The notes: generated from the sequence alone by a model not told the origin. 64,000 nt of DNA from Mesostigma viride (GCA_009746045.1 RPFO01000167.1:250001-314000); one strand, 5' to 3'. Shown: positions 1-14,000, counted from the first letter of the stretch. Program-made: numbers and translations.

Positions 1-2590
1 GATACGCGCGCGCGCGTGCTCTCTCTGCGTACGGATGGTGGTGGATACGCGCGCGCGCTCTCTCTGTGTACGGATGGTGGTGGATACGCGCGCGCGTGCT
101 CTCTCTGTGTACGGATGGTGGTGGATACGCGCGCGTGCTCTCTCTGTGTACGGATGGTGGTGGATACGCGCGCGTGTGCTCTCTCTGTGTACGGATGGTG
201 GTGGATACGCGCGCGTGCTCTCTCTGTGTACGGATGGTGGTGGATACGCGTGCGCGCGTGCTCTCTCTGCGTACGGATGGTGGTGGATACGCGCGCGCGC
301 GTGCTCTCTCTGTGTACGGATGGTGGTGGATACGCGCGCGCGTGCTCTCTCTGTGTACGGATGGTGGTGGATACGCGCGCGCGCTCTCTCTGTGTACGGA
401 TGGTGGTGGATACGCGCGCGTGCTCTCTCTGTGTACGGATGGTGGTGGATACGCGCGCGTGCTCTCTCTGTGTACGGATGGTGGTGGATACGCGTGCGCG
501 CGTGCTCTCTCTGCGTACGGATGGTGGTGGATACGCGCGCGCGCGTGCTCTCTCTGTGTACGGATGGTGGTGGATACGCGCGCGTGCTCTCTCAGTGTAC
601 GGATGGTGGTGGATACGCGCGCGTGCTCTCTCTGTGTACGGATGGTGGTGGATACGCGCGCGCGCTCTCTCTGTGTACGGATGGTGGTGGATACGCGCGC
701 GTGCTCTCTCTGTGTATGGATGGTGGTGGATACGCGCGCGTGCTCTCTCTGTGTACGGATGGTGGTGGATACGCGCGCGCGCTCTCTCTGTGTACGGATG
801 GTGGTGGATACGCGCGCGCGCTCTCTCAGTGTACGGATGGTGGTGGATACGCGCGCGCGCGTGCTCTCTCTGCGTACGGATGGTGGTGGATACGCGCGCG
901 CGCTCTCTCTGTGTACGGATGGTGGTGGATACGCGCGCGCGTGCTCTCTCTGTGTACGGATGGTGGTGGATACGCGCGCGTGCTCTCTCTGTGTACGGAT
1001 GGTGGTGGATACGCGTGCGCGCGTGCTCTCTCTGCGTACGGATGGTGGTGGATACGCGTGCGCGCGTGCTCTCTCTGCGTACGGATGGCGGTGGATACGC
1101 GCGCGTGCTCTCTCTGTGTACGGATGGTGGTGGACACGCACGCGTGCTCTCTCTGTGTACGGATGGTGGTGGATACGCGCGCGCGTGCTCTCTCTGTGTA
1201 CGGATGGTGGTGGATACGCGTGCGCGCGTGCTCTCTCTGCGTACGGATGGTGGTGGATACGCGCGCGCGCGTGCTCTCTCTGTGTACGGATGGTGGTGGA
1301 TACGCGCGCGCGTGCTCTCTCTGTGTACGGATGGTGGTGGATACGCGCGCGCGCTCTCTCTGTGTACGGATGGTGGTGGATACGCGCGCGTGCTCTCTCT
1401 GTGTACGGATGGTGGTGGATACGCGCGCGTGCTCTCTCTGTGTACGGATGGTGGTGGATACGCGTGCGCGCGTGCTCTCTCTGCGTACGGATGGTGGTGG
1501 ATACGCGCGCGCGCGTGCTCTCTCTGTGTACGGATGGTGGTGGATACGCGCGCGTGCTCTCTCTGTGTACGGATGGTGGTGGATACGCGCGCGTGCTCTC
1601 TCTGTGTACGGATGGTGGTGGATACGCGCGCGCGCTCTCTCTGTGTACGGATGGTGGTGGATACGCGCGCGTGCTCTCTCTGTGTACGGATGGTGGTGGA
1701 TACGCGCGCGTGCTCTCTCTGTGTACGGATGGTGGTGGATACGCGCGCGTGCTCTCTCTGTGTACGGATGGTGGTGGATACGCGCGCGCGCTCTCTCTGT
1801 GTACGGATGGTGGTGGATACGCGCGCGCGCTCTCTCTGTGTACGGATGGTGGTGGATACGCGCGCGTGCTCTCTCTGCGTACGGATGGTGGTGGATACGC
1901 GCGCGCGCTCTCTCTGTGTACGGATGGTGGTGGATACGCGCGCGCGTGCTCTCTCTGTGTACGGATGGTGGTGGATACGCGCGCGCGCTCTCTCTGTGTA
2001 CGGATGGTGGTGGATACGCGCGCGCGCTCTCTCTGTGTACGGATGGTGGTGGATACGCGCGCGCGCTCTCTCTGTGTACGGATGGTGGTGGATACGCGCG
2101 CGTGCTCTCTCTGTGTACGGATGGTGGTGGATACGCGCGCGCGTGCTCTCTCTGTGTACGGATGGTGGTGGATACGCGCGCGTGCTCTCTCTGTGTACGG
2201 ATGGTGGTGGATACGCGCGCGTGCTCTCTCTGCGTACGGATGGTGGTGGACACGCACGCGTGCTCTCTCTGTGTACGGATGGTGGTGGATACGCGCGCGC
2301 GCGCGCTCTCTGTGTACGGATGGTGGTGGATACGCGCGCGTGCTCTCTCTGTGTACGGATGGTGGTGGATACGCGCGCGCGTGCTCTCTCTGTGTACGGA
2401 TGGTGGTGGATACGCGCGCGTGCTCTCTCTGTGTACGGATGGTGGTGGATACGCGCGCGTGCTCTCTCTGTGTACGGATGGTGGTGGATACGCGCGCGCG
2501 CTCTCTCTGTGTACGGATGGTGGTGGATACGCGCGCGCGCTCTCTCTGTGTACGGACGGTGGTGGACACGCGCGCGTGCTCTCTCTGCGT
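1..2590. repeat. 37-41 bp minisatellite array, open at the left edge
   Basis: About 65-70 tandem copies of a unit made of a GGATGGTGGT core, GGATACG, a variable run of CG dinucleotides, TGCTCTCTCT and GTGTACGG. Length differences between units come mainly from the number of CG steps. Because of the periodicity, all three forward frames and one reverse frame are open for more than 600 codons; these are repeat artefacts, not proteins. The last copies diverge near 2545-2590. The array continues beyond the left edge, so its host (intron or intergenic) cannot be determined. Confidence 0.95.
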
Positions 2591-3694
2591 GCTGCAGTCG
2601 GGGTGGTAGGTAGATGTCTGCTGCGGGGGGGGGTGCATGCCCTGTGGGTGCGTGTCGCAAGACCAGCTGGCTCCGTGGCTCTCGAGGGTTGAAGGGTTGG
2701 TGCAGGCGCCACTAGTTGGCCTATCCGTGCCCGCGAGGGATGGTTGGTATTAACTCCAGATATGGGTCAAACCAAGTGCCCAAAGGGGCAGGGTTATTTT
2801 GGTTGCACGGCATTGGTAGATACCTGTGTGTGTGTGTGTTTGTGTTTGTGTTTGTGTGTGTGTGTGTCAAAGGCCGCCCCTGTTCGGGTGCATGTTCATG
2901 GGTAGAAGACACACCCAGGATGGGAACACCCAAGGTTGACGATCGCTTGGGGACCGTTGGCTGTGTGTCCACCCGGCGCGATGTGTCAATATTCTTGTAG
3001 GGTTTGACTGTTTTGGGAGACATTATGGGGGTTGCTGGGGGCCACATTGCTGTGTTTTTGTCTATGGTCAAACTGTTGTGGTCGGACCTCCCCAGAGACT
3101 TGTCCTCCTGGCCTCGTATTGCCATGGTAGCCTTGCAATCACAGCCTTGCCACCATAGCCTTGATATGGTCGGCAGGGACACCAAGAGCACAGGATCAAC
3201 GTATCAGCAACATTGATCATAACAGGAAGAGTCTGTACCAAACCTGATCAGGCGCACCAAAGAAGGCAAACCAAACCTTATAAGGCGCACCAAACCAAAT
3301 AAGGCAAACCATGCCTTATGAGGCGAATGTTTCGGTTTCTTTTCTACTGTTTGATGTACGACTTCATCTCCACTGCTCGCCACCTTTTTAACATTGCCCC
3401 CTGAGCTCACCTCCCCATACTTCCCCCCCCCTGGGTTAGCCATCATTCGCATCCCCGTTTCTGTCCCCAAATGGCATCCCCCCTTCCCATCGCCCATCCC
3501 CATCCCTCTGGTCCACCCCATTTGCAACGCCCATGTCGCCACCCCTCCTCATCTCATCACATACCCAACTTCACTTCCACCCCGTATGCGTTCCTCCCTT
3601 TCTACCCCCCCAATCCTGACCCCTACTTGCACCCCCTGCGTTTCCCCCCCATTTTCGATCCTCGCGACCCGGTCCCCACCCCCTCCCCTAGCAG
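2591..3694. other. No clear gene; GT microsatellite and pyrimidine-rich tract
   Basis: A GT/GTTT microsatellite lies at about 2825-2868. Short imperfect repeats containing AAACCTTATAAGGCGCACC occupy about 3235-3325. From about 3380 to 3690 the strand is strongly pyrimidine-rich and ends in CCCCTAGCAG, which looks like the 3' end of an intron leading into the exon candidate at 3695. No other coding signal was found. Confidence 0.5.
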
Positions 3695-4140
3695 ACGTCG
3701 GTTCTGATGGGGACCCGCTCCGCAAGAAGCACAATGGCCGGCCCTCAGAGATGTACGGGGGGTTGCAGGTACTCCCGCATGCACGCCCTATCCCCATTGA
3801 AGCCCCCACGTATGTCCGCATCTCAGTCCCCCCTTACTAGCGCGCCTCTATGAGCACGCATCATCTTCTGGTCTCGGTGCCTGGTGCGCTTACACCACGT
3901 CGTTTCCCTTGTGGTGGCGGCAAGTTCCTCCTCGCCAGATGTGCGGGGCATGTCCGCAAGGAGCCGCACGCCCCACGGGCGCACGGGGAACGGGTTCCTC
4001 CTGGTTTTGAGTGCCTGCAAGGATGCGCAGGGGGTATCGTGCCGGAAGGAAGTGTCCATCGCCAGAGTTCTGGCAGGGAAGGATGTGTAGTGCCTGTCAT
4101 GCCTGTCTGTGAAGAGCGTGATGACGGCAGCATCGCATGA
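3695..4140 (+). CDS. Possible two-exon gene end, unknown product
   Basis: Exon candidate 3695-3768 follows a long pyrimidine tract ending in AGCAG and ends at TTGCAG before GTACTC. A second candidate, 3841-4140, follows TTACTAG, is in matching phase and ends in TGA. The peptide begins VGSDGDPLRKKHNGRPSEMY and its second part is Cys-containing (FPCGGGKF, FECLQGC). The implied intron is only 72 bases. I do not recognise the family and the start is not visible. In exon 2 another forward frame and one reverse frame also look plausible by codon use, so this could be a different gene or none. Confidence 0.25.
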
Positions 4141-5056
4141 GCCAAGAAGAAACGAAAGCCACCACATCATGGTGAGGTGCCCTAGTGCCTTTTTGCGTGG
4201 TGGGTGACCTAAAGGCTGTCTGTGTAGTTTTTAAGCGGCACCTTCCTTTGAGTTTGTTTACTAGCAGCCGCGCACTTGTGGTGTACTCGGCGGCCTCGAC
4301 TACGTGCAGAACAGCCGCATGGGCTGCCCTCTCCAAGTGGAATGTGCTGCTGCCATGGTACCCAGCATGGATGCTGCTGCTGCCGTCCCCCCCGCCGCCG
4401 CCGCCACTGCTGTTCTGCCTGCTGCCAACACCGTCCTACGGCTTGGCAAGGCACCGCCCTTCCACCGTCGCTGCTTTTTCGCTACTCCCGTGCCCCTTCC
4501 GCCATCATATCCGTCACTGCCTCACTCCCAAAATCCTTGCCCTGCACCCTCCCTCATCATGGCCCGCATGAGACACCATGGTGGCACACTGTAACCCCGG
4601 TCGGTCGCTCTACCTCACACTGTAACACTGGTCGGTCGCCCCCCTCCCCGCCCCTCACCACAGGCGGAGCGGTCGGCCCCCGCCGCCCTAGGCCTCCACC
4701 GGTCCTCCACCGCCAGCATCGGCGGGGGTCCCTCCTCGCCCCCGTCCCAGCGCACCGCCCGCGCAAACACCGCGCTGCCCCAGTACAGTTCCTCCGCGGC
4801 ACAGGCCCGGCGGCCCCTCTCAGGGGGGCGCCCTCTCTCAGGGGGCAGGCGGGGGGACGCCGCGTGGGGCTCGGGGATGGATTGGTCAGGGGCAGGGGGT
4901 AACGGGACAGCACGGTTGACCAATCCTGGGGATACCGCACGGCGGCTCACGCCGACCCCCCTCTCAGGGGCTGCCCCCCCCGGGGCCCTGTTGAGCCCTC
5001 GAGGCTCGGCGACGGCCGCGTGGCCCCCGCCAGGTGGCGCTGGGGGCCCCAGCGGC
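4141..5056. other. Upstream region of the coiled-coil gene
   Basis: GC-rich sequence with several overlapping open frames and no recognisable protein. At about 4800-4980 the motif CCTCTCAGGGG recurs three or four times as short direct copies. The region probably contains the promoter and 5' UTR of the gene starting at 5057. An in-frame ATG at 4877 would add a proline/glycine/alanine-rich 60-residue extension. I preferred 5057 because a clean acidic/polar N-terminus begins there. Confidence 0.4.
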
Positions 5057-8000
5057 ATGGCGACGCACCGCAACTCGTCCCTCGCGTTTGACCCCACGGA
5101 GCAGCGCGTGTCCTTGTTCGAAACGGTGGAGGGGCAGATCTATGATGCGGGCGTCCGGCACAAGATCATCCAGGGTGCGTGCGCTGGTAGTTTCGGGGGG
5201 GGGGGGGGGGGGGCACTTGAAGTGGTGGTTTGCTGCCTGCTATGGTGTGCTTGCCAAGGTCCTTCAGTGCTCTCTAGCACGATTTGGTCCTTAGCAGGTC
5301 CCCCAGGTACGTGTCTCTGTCTCGTGGCACACCTGGTGGTGCCGTCCCTGTGGCCATGCCTCTATCAAGCGCTCGTCTCGCTTCCGCTGCTCCCCCTCTC
5401 GCACGCGCTCGTCTCGTTCCCTTTGTCCGCCTCTTTCAAGCACTTGTCGTGTGGTCCCCTTTGTCCGCCTCTTTCAAGCACTTGTCGTGTGCTTCCCTTT
5501 GTCCGCCTCTTTCAAGCACTTGTTGTGTGGTTCCCTTTGTCCGCCTCTCGCAAGCACTTGTCGTGTGCTTCCCTTTGTCCGCCTCTTTCAAGCACTTGTC
5601 GTGTGCTTCCCTTTGTCCGCCTCTTTCAAGCACTTGTCGTGTGCTTCCCTTTGTCCGCCTCTTTCAAGCACTTGTCGTGTGGTTCCCTTTGTCCGCCTCT
5701 TTCAAGCACTTGTCGTGTTCTTCCCTTTGTCCGCCTCTTTCAAGCACTTGTCGTGTGCTTCCCTTTGTCCGCCTCTTTCAAGCACTTGTCGTGTGCTTCC
5801 CTTTGTCCCCCTCTTTCAAGCACTTGTCGCTGTCCACTGTCTGCCTTGTTCTCTTGTGCCACGGACGGTTCTTTGGTCAACCTCCTATGCAATCGCTCAT
5901 CAGCTGCACATCGACTGTGTACGGCGCATGTCTGGGCATGTGCATACACCCGTGCGTGCACACGCGTGCGGATGCACGTGCTTGCGTGTGCGACTCACAT
6001 CCCGTCATTACGCAAGTGCTCGCAATGCAAACATGCTCGTCTTGTTTTTCCTTAAAGATGCGCCGTTGTGCTTTCTGGCAGCTTGTCGCCGCAGGCATCC
6101 TTAAATGTCGCTTTGTCTTTTTGCGGCGGCTCCTGTCAGCCCCGCGCCTCTCCTCTCCTGTCCCGTATCGCGTGCGTGTTTGTCCCCCATCGCGTGCGTG
6201 CTTGTCCCCCATCGCGTGCGTGCTTTTTCCCCATCGCGTGCGTGCTTGTCGCTCATCACTCATCACGCTTCATCCCATCCTTCACTCACGTCACTCGCCG
6301 CACTCGACACTCATCGCGTGCTACCTCGTGGCCACGCCTCGTGCTCTTGCGCCCATGTCAACCTGCCTTCCCTATGCTCCGCGGCTCCCCGACGGGAATG
6401 CGTGACTAATCAATTCAATAATGGTTGTGCATCATTGAGGGCAGGTCGCACAGCATCATAGGGGTTAGTGCTCCGCCACTCCCCGACGGGCCTGCGTGAC
6501 TGATTAATTAATGTCACCTGCCTTTCTGTGCCCAATTCTCGCAGCCGTCCCCTCCCCCGGTCTCCGCCAGAAGCTGACCTCGCTGCTCGACAAGCCCGAG
6601 GAGCTGGAGAGCCTCAACATGCGCGCGGCCCACTGGGCGGCCGAGCGTGAGATGGAGAAGAAAAAGCTCGAACGGGCCACCACCGCGCGTATGCGGTCCA
6701 TGGACCCGCCGCCCCCGCTGGGGGGGTCTGGTTTTGTGCCGCCGGACAAGGTGGCCGATGCCAAGCAGGCGCACGTGAGTGTGGTGGATGGATGCTGCCT
6801 TGGTATATTGGTTACAGCGACCAAGTGTTCTTGTTGATGCTGTCATGGGGACAAGATCACACGATGGGGACAACATCACTGCCAAGGCAAGGAGGATGCC
6901 AAGCAGGAACACGGAGTGTCGAGTTTTCTGTCGACATGTATGAGAAGTTTGTTTGCCAAATCCCTCCATTGCTGACATCGGCCACGTTGATAAACAGGCA
7001 AGCTGAAAAGTTATTGCATGGATGTTACTATGCGGGCAAAGTGGCCCCCCTGTGCATACACCCCACGTATCTCCCCCTCTCACACTGGTCCATGGCCAAC
7101 TCGCCTGTGCGTGCAGGCCATGCGAAGCGTAGTCCCATGCGTATGCCCCGCCCAAGGTGTGTACGCTCAAGCAAGACCATCCAAACAGCCCACTCAAAGT
7201 AGGCCAAGCCAACCAAGGACCCTTCATCCGTTCTCATTACATTCTGACCGCTCTGTATGGTGATGGTTCTACCATCTCTACACCTGTACAGGCCAAGCTA
7301 ACCGCGGACCCCATGCTGTGCCCGATCGTATGTCCCCCTGCATGGGTTCACTAATTTTGGGGTCTACATGGGGTATGCTTGAGTGGGCGTGTTTGCAGGC
7401 CAAGCTGGCCAAGGACGTTGGCTCACCGTTTGCTATTCATAACCCCTGTCCACTACACTTGGTTGGTCTAGCCGTTGTCTACTCTACTTGTCCAGGCCAG
7501 GCTGGCCAAGGGCGCTGGCTCACTCTTCTTTTTTCCTCGCGGTGTGCCTGCTCTGCCTATCGTGCAGGCCAAGCTGGCCAAGGACCGGGCGGCAAAAGCG
7601 CGTGAGGCCAAGCGCAGCGCAGAGGAGGAGGAGCGGCTGCGGGTCATGTGGGCGTACCGGCTCAAGAACTGCCGCGATGAGGTGGGGTACCGGGGGGGGG
7701 GGGGGGTTAGGCCATGTAATTTTGGGTCCATGTGGTTTTAGTTGTTGCTGGTCCTGGGAGTGGCAAGGCCACACTGCTTGGTCCATGGACCACACTGCTT
7801 GGTGGAACGTTGTACTCAATTGTGGATCGTCCATGGGTCCTTGTCCATCGGCTAATGCTCATTGGTTAATGTTCATCGGTTAATGTCTTATCGGCTAATG
7901 TCCATGGGTTATAGTCCGTTGGTTAATGTCCATGGGCCTGGCTCGCGTCGCTCACCACCGGCGGCCTTGGATTAGCAGGGGATGCTAACGCTACGTTGGG

Positions 8001-11000
8001 CCCATTTTCTTTAACCCGTGTCCTCGCCAACCTATGCCCCTTGTGTGCCCTTTCCCGTGTGCGCCATCCCCGCGCCATCGACCCTGGCTGCATGTGCGCA
8101 GGAGGACGTGAAACAGTATATCCTGGACCGGGAGCGGAAAAGGAAGCAAAGGTGAGCTGACCTCCGTTTCTCGATCCCCAAGCCATGAACCCGAGAAGGA
8201 CCCCATCTTTGGGATCGCGGGGTCAGCCGCGGTGTCGCAACACTCCAAATTCTTTTTCAAGTGTCCATTTCTGTTAATTAAGGACAGGTAGAGGCGCACG
8301 ATGGCATCTTCCGTTCCAAAAAATTCCATTTCTACAAGGAGTTGTAACCTTACCAAGTTCCGCACTGACCAGTGCCAGCCAAAATTACTTTTGCAACTCT
8401 TTGTTTCTTGGTCCTCCTGGAAAGTTGCGAACTTGGGATACCGCGGCTCGCGGGTGACCTCTGCATGCCCCTACCACTATAACGTCTGCCGTGATAGGAT
8501 TTGGCCCCAGCCTTCCCGCACTCCTGATTGTTAGTTTCCTTCCACCCCACCCCATCGGGGGTTATGCGCTCACGATTTTATGCGCTGTGACGGCCTGTTC
8601 GTGGGGTGTGCATGAGCCCCATGTCATCTTGTTGCGACGCACCTGCCTGTTCGTGGGGTGTGCATGAGCCCCATGTCGTCTTCCTTATTGCGACGCACCT
8701 GCCTGTTCGTGGGGTGTGCATGAGCCCCATGTCGTCTTCCTTATTGCGACGCACCTGCCTGTTCGTGGGGTGTGCATGAGCCCCATGTCGTCTTCCTTTT
8801 TACGATGCACCTGTCTGCTATGGGTGCGCCTGTGATTCCTCCCTCAGCGCCTGCCCACCTCCCGCATCGCCCGATGTCCACTAAGCTAAGGCCATGCTAT
8901 GCCTGAACGGATTTTTCTGTTTTCTTTCCTCTCTTCTTTTCTCCCCCCCCCACCCCCCCACCCCTCCTCATATCTACTTTTCACTAACTTGTGCTGGCAC
9001 CCTCCTCCCTCTCGTATCTACTTTCTCACTCTCTTGCGCTGGCATCCCCATCTCCTCTCTTATTTACTTTTCTCTCTCTCTAGTGCTGGCATCCCCATCT
9101 CTCTTATTTACTTTCTCTCGCTTGTGCTGGCATCCCCATCTCCTCCCCCATTTACTTTCTCTCGCTTGTGCTGGCATCCCCGCAGCCAAGCGCTGCTGGT
9201 CCTCCTGTCCGTGGGCAACGCCATCAGTTTCCTGGTGGAGCGCGTCAAGGTGCGAGGATGACAGTAACTAGTCTATATGATAGTTTGTGATCGTGTATAT
9301 GATGACAGTAATTAGCAGTATCTGCTGTAATATTATCCCATGCACCCACTACTGTGTGCGCTGTAATCATCTCCCAAGCAGTTACTCATCTCATATGCAG
9401 TATTGCAGTTTATAACTTACGTGGTTGCTCTCGGTTGTAATTCCAGGCACTTATTCCAGAGGCTTTGGTCCTTGCTTCAAGCTGACCTGGCAACAGGCGC
9501 TAAGTATAGGACCACTTTCCATCAATGGACCCGCACGCATGCCATGCATTGCTGTACCGTTGGCGACTGCTTGCTGAGCCAGCGTGTCCTCAGCGGTCAG
9601 AATCCCACGTGTCTTGTGCCATAGTTGATAGAATCGAATGATGCATCGGGCATGCATGTAATACAGTGCGTGCCCTATGTCATGGTCTTTGCTGTATTTG
9701 TATTCTGAATAGAAGCATCCTGATCACCCTGATTACGAGACGCCTTTCTTGCACCCTCATCTGCACGGTCTGTGGCGCTCGCGGATGAAGTACCAGAATG
9801 ACGGCGACGACCACGCCACCATCCTGGGCACATGGCTGCACAGTGGTTAATTATACTGGTTACCTCCGTAGCAATTAGGCGATAGCGATGGGGGGAGAGC
9901 AGAGTTGCTCCATACCAGCGCAGAGCTGTGCATGACCGTGCTAACTGTTTGCATTCTACTATGTACACAAGGCTGACATGCATTCCTTCGTATGCATGCG
10001 CCGTCGTTCCCTCGCCCGTTTCCCCTCCCCTCCCCTCCCCTCCCCTCCCCTCCCCTCCCCTCCCTCCCTCCCCTCCCCTCCCTCCCCTCCCTCCCCTCCC
10101 CTCCCCTCCCCTCCCCTCCCTCCCTCCCTCCCTCCCCTCCCTCCCCTCCCCTCCCTCCCCTCCCCTCCCCTCCCTCCCCCCTCCCCTCCCCTCCCCTCCC
10201 TCCCCTCCCCTCCCCTCCCCTCCCCTCCCCTCCCCTCCCCTCCCTCCCCTCCCTCCCTCCCCTCCCTCCCCTCCCTCCCTCCCCTCCCTCCCCTCCCCTC
10301 CCCTCCCCCCCTCCCTCCCTCCCCTCCCTCCCCTCCCCTCCCTCCCCCCCTCCCCTCCCTCCCCTCCTCCCCTCCCCTCCCCTCCCCTCCCTCCCCTCCC
10401 CTCCCCTCCCTCCCTCCCCTCCCCTCCCTCCCCTCCCCTCCCCCTCCCTCCCCTCCCCTCCCTCCCCTCCCCTCCCCTCCCCTCCCTCCCCTCCCCTCCC
10501 TCCCCTCCCCTCCCCTCCCCCTCCCCTCCCTCCCCTCCCTCCTCCCCTCCCTCCCCTCCTCCCCTCCTCCCTCCCCTCCCCTCCCCTCCCTCCCCTCCCT
10601 CCCCTCCACTCCACTCCACTCCACTCCACTCCACTCCACTCCCCCTCCCTGGTCCATCGCTGCCTTGATGGACTTCTTGACCCAGGCGGCGCGTGCCCAC
10701 CAAGTCCAGATGAGGCAGCAGGAGAAGATTTTGCTCATGCTCCAACGGCTGTTCTGCGACCGACGCGATGCCGTGCAGGGGGTGTACGCGATTAAAATAC
10801 AAAGGTGGGCGGCGGATGGTCGTCGCGAGGTTCAGGGGTGGGTGGCGGGTGGTCGTCGCGAGGTACAGGGGTGGGCGGCGGGTGGTCGTCGCTAGGTACA
10901 GAGGTGGGTGGCGGGTGGTCGTCGCGAGGTACAGGGGTGGGCGGCGGGTGGTCGTCGCTAGGTTCAGAGGTGGACGGCGGGTGGTCGTCGCGAGGTACAG

Positions 11001-14000
11001 GGGTGGGCGGCGGGTGGTCGTCGCTAGGTACAGGGTGGACGGCGGGTGGTCGTCGCGAGGTTCAGGGGTGGGCGGCGGGTGGTCGTCGCGAGGTTCACAG
11101 GTGGGCGGCGGGTGGTCGTCGCGAGGTACAGGGGTGGGCGGCGGGTGGTCGTCGCGAGGTTCAGAGGTGGGCGGCGGGTGGTCGTCGCTAGGTTCAGGGT
11201 GGGCGGCGGGTGGTCGTCGCTAGGTACAGAAGTGGGCGGCGGGTGGTCGTCGCGAGGTACAGGGGTGGGCGGCGGGTGGTCGTCGCTAGGTACAGGGTGG
11301 ACGGCGGGTGGTCGTCGCGAGGTTCAGAGGTGGGCGGCGGGTGGTCGTCGCGAGGTTCAGGGGTGGGCGGCGGGTGGTCGTCGCTAGGTACAGAAGTGGG
11401 CGGCGGGTGGTCGTCGCGAGGTACAGAAGTGGGCGGCGGGTGGTCGTCGCTAGGTACAGGGGTGGGCGGCGGGTGGTCGTCGCTAGGTTCAGAGGTGGGC
11501 GGCGGGTGGTCGTCGCGAGGTTCAGAGGTGGACGGCGGTTGGTCGGCGCGAGGTTCAGAGGTGGGCGGCGGGTGGTCGTCGCTAGGTACAGAGGTGGGTG
11601 GCGGGTGGTCGTCGCGAGGTACAGGGGTGGGCGGCGGGTGGTCGTCGCTAGGTTCAGAGGTGGACGGCGGGTGGTCGTCGCGAGGTACAGGGGTGGGCGG
11701 CGGGTGGTCGTCGCTAGGTACAGAGGTGGACGGCGGGTGGTCGTCGCGAGGTACAGAGGTGGGTGGCGGGTGGTCGTCGCGAGGTTCAGGGGTGGGCGGC
11801 GGGTGGTCGTCGCTAGGTTCAGAGGTGGACGGCGGGTGGTCGTCGCGAGGTACAGGGGTGGGTGGCGGGTGGTCGTCGCTAGGTACAGGGTGGGCGGCGG
11901 GTGGTCGTCGCGAGGTTCAGGGTGGGCGGCGGGTGGTCGTCGCTAGGTTCAGAGGTGGGCGGCGGGTGGTCGTCGCTAGGTTCAGGGGTGGGCGGCGGGT
12001 GGTCGTCGCGAGGTACAGGGGTGGGCGGCGGGTGGTCGTCGCGAGGTTCAGAGGTGGGCGGCGGGTGGTCGTCGCTAGGTACAGAGGTGGGTGGCGGGTG
12101 GTCGTCGCGAGGTACAGGGGTGGGCGGCGGGTGGTCGTCGCTAGGTACAGGGGTGGGCGGCGGGTGGTCGTCGCTAGGTACAGAAGTGGGCGGCGGGTGG
12201 TCGTCGCTAGGTACAGAGGTGGGTGGCGGGTGGTCGTCGCGAGGTTCAGAGGTGGGCGGCGGGTGGTCGTCGCGAGGTACAGGGGTGGGCGGCGGGTGGT
12301 CGTCGCTAGGTTCAGAGATGGACGGCGGTTGGTCGGCGCGAGGTTCAGAGGTGGGCGGCGGGTGGTCGTCGCTAGGTTCAGGGGTGGGCGGCGGGTGGTC
12401 GTCGCTAGGTACAGGGGTGGGTGGCGGGTGGTCGTCGCTAGGTTCAGAGGTGGGCGGCGGGTGGTCGTCGCTAGGTACAGAGGTGGGTGGCGGGTGGTCG
12501 TCGCGAGGTACAGGGGTGGGCGGCGGGTGGTCGTCGCTAGGTTCAGAGGTGGACGGCGGGTGGTCGTCGCGAGGTACAGGGGTGGGCGGCGGGTGGTCGT
12601 CGCTAGGTACAGGGTGGGCGGCGGGTGGTCGTCGCTAGGTACAGAAGTGGGCGGCGGGTGGTCGTCGCGAGGTACAGGGGTGGGCGGCGGGTGGTCGTCG
12701 CTAGGTTCAGAGGTGGACGGCGGGTGGTCGTCGCGAGGTACAGGGGTGGGCGGCGGGTGGTCGTCGCTAGGTACAGGGTGGGCGGCGGGTGGTCGTCGCG
12801 AGGTACAGGGGTGGGCGGCGGGTGGTCGTCGCTAGGTACAGGGTGGGCGGCGGGTGGTCGTCGCGAGGTACAGGGGTGGGCGGCGGGTGGTCGTCGCTAG
12901 GTTCAGAGGTGGACGGCGGGTGGTCGTCGCGAGGTACAGGGGTGGGCGGCGGGTGGTCGTCGCGAGGTTCAGAGGTGGACGGCGGGTGGTCATCGCGAGG
13001 TACAGGGGTGGGCGGCGGGTGGTCGTCGCTAGGTACAGGGTGGGCGGCGGGTGGTCGTCGCGAGGTTCAGAGGTGGGTGGCGGGTGGTCGTCGCTAGGTA
13101 CAGGGGTGGGCGGCGGGTGGTCGTCGCGAGGTTCAGAGGTGGGTGGCGGGTGGTCGTCGCGAGGTTCAGGGGTGGGTGGCGGGTGGTCGTCGCGAGGTAC
13201 AGGGGTGGGCGGCGGGTGGTCGTCGCTAGGTACAGGGTGGGCGGCGGGTGGTCGTCGCTAGGTTCAGAGGTGGGCGGCGGGTGGTCGTCGCTAGGTACAG
13301 GGGTGGGCGGCGGGTGGTCGTCGCTAGGTACAGAAGTGGGCGGCGGGTGGTCGTCGCGAGGTTCAGAGGTGGGCGGCGGGTGGTCGTCGCGAGGTACAGA
13401 GGTGGGTGGCGGGTGGTCGTCGCGAGGTACAGGGGTGGGCGGCGGGTGGTCGTCGCTAGGTACAGGGTGGACGGCGGGTGGTCGTCGCGAGGTTCAGAGG
13501 TGGGCGGCGGGTGGTCGTCGCGAGGTACAGGGGTGGGCGGCGGGTGGTCGTCGCTAGGTACAGGGTGGACGGCGGGTGGTCGTCGCGAGGTACAGGGGTG
13601 GGTGGCGGGTGGTCGTCGCTAGGTACAGGGTGGGCGGCGGGTGGTCGTCGCTAGGTACAGGGTGGACGGCGGGTGGTCGTCGCGAGGTACAGAGGTGGGC
13701 GGCGGGTGGTCGTCGCGAGGTACAGAGGTGGGCGGCGGGTGGTCGTCGCTAGGTTCAGAGGTGGGTGGCGGGTGGTCGTCGCGAGGTACAGGGGTGGGTG
13801 GCGGGTGGTCGTCGCGAGGTACAGGGGTGGGTGGCGGGTGGTCGTCGCTGGGTACAGGGTGGGCGGCGGGTGGTCGTCGCTAGGTACAGGGTGGACGGCG
13901 GGTGGTCGTCGCGAGGTACAGAGGTGGGCGGCGGGTGGTCGTCGCGAGGTACAGGGTGGTCGTCGCGAGGTACAGGGGTGGGCGGCGGGTGGTCGTCGCT

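Noticed and set aside
16-2712. Long open frames of 628-885 codons on both strands
   Set aside because: They are translations of a 37-41 bp minisatellite, equally open in several frames, with no non-repeat domain.
9740-9850. Possible exon [20 protein letters not shown]
   Set aside because: Exon 5 joins exon 6 directly in phase; this stretch has no clear splice sites and ends in a stop.
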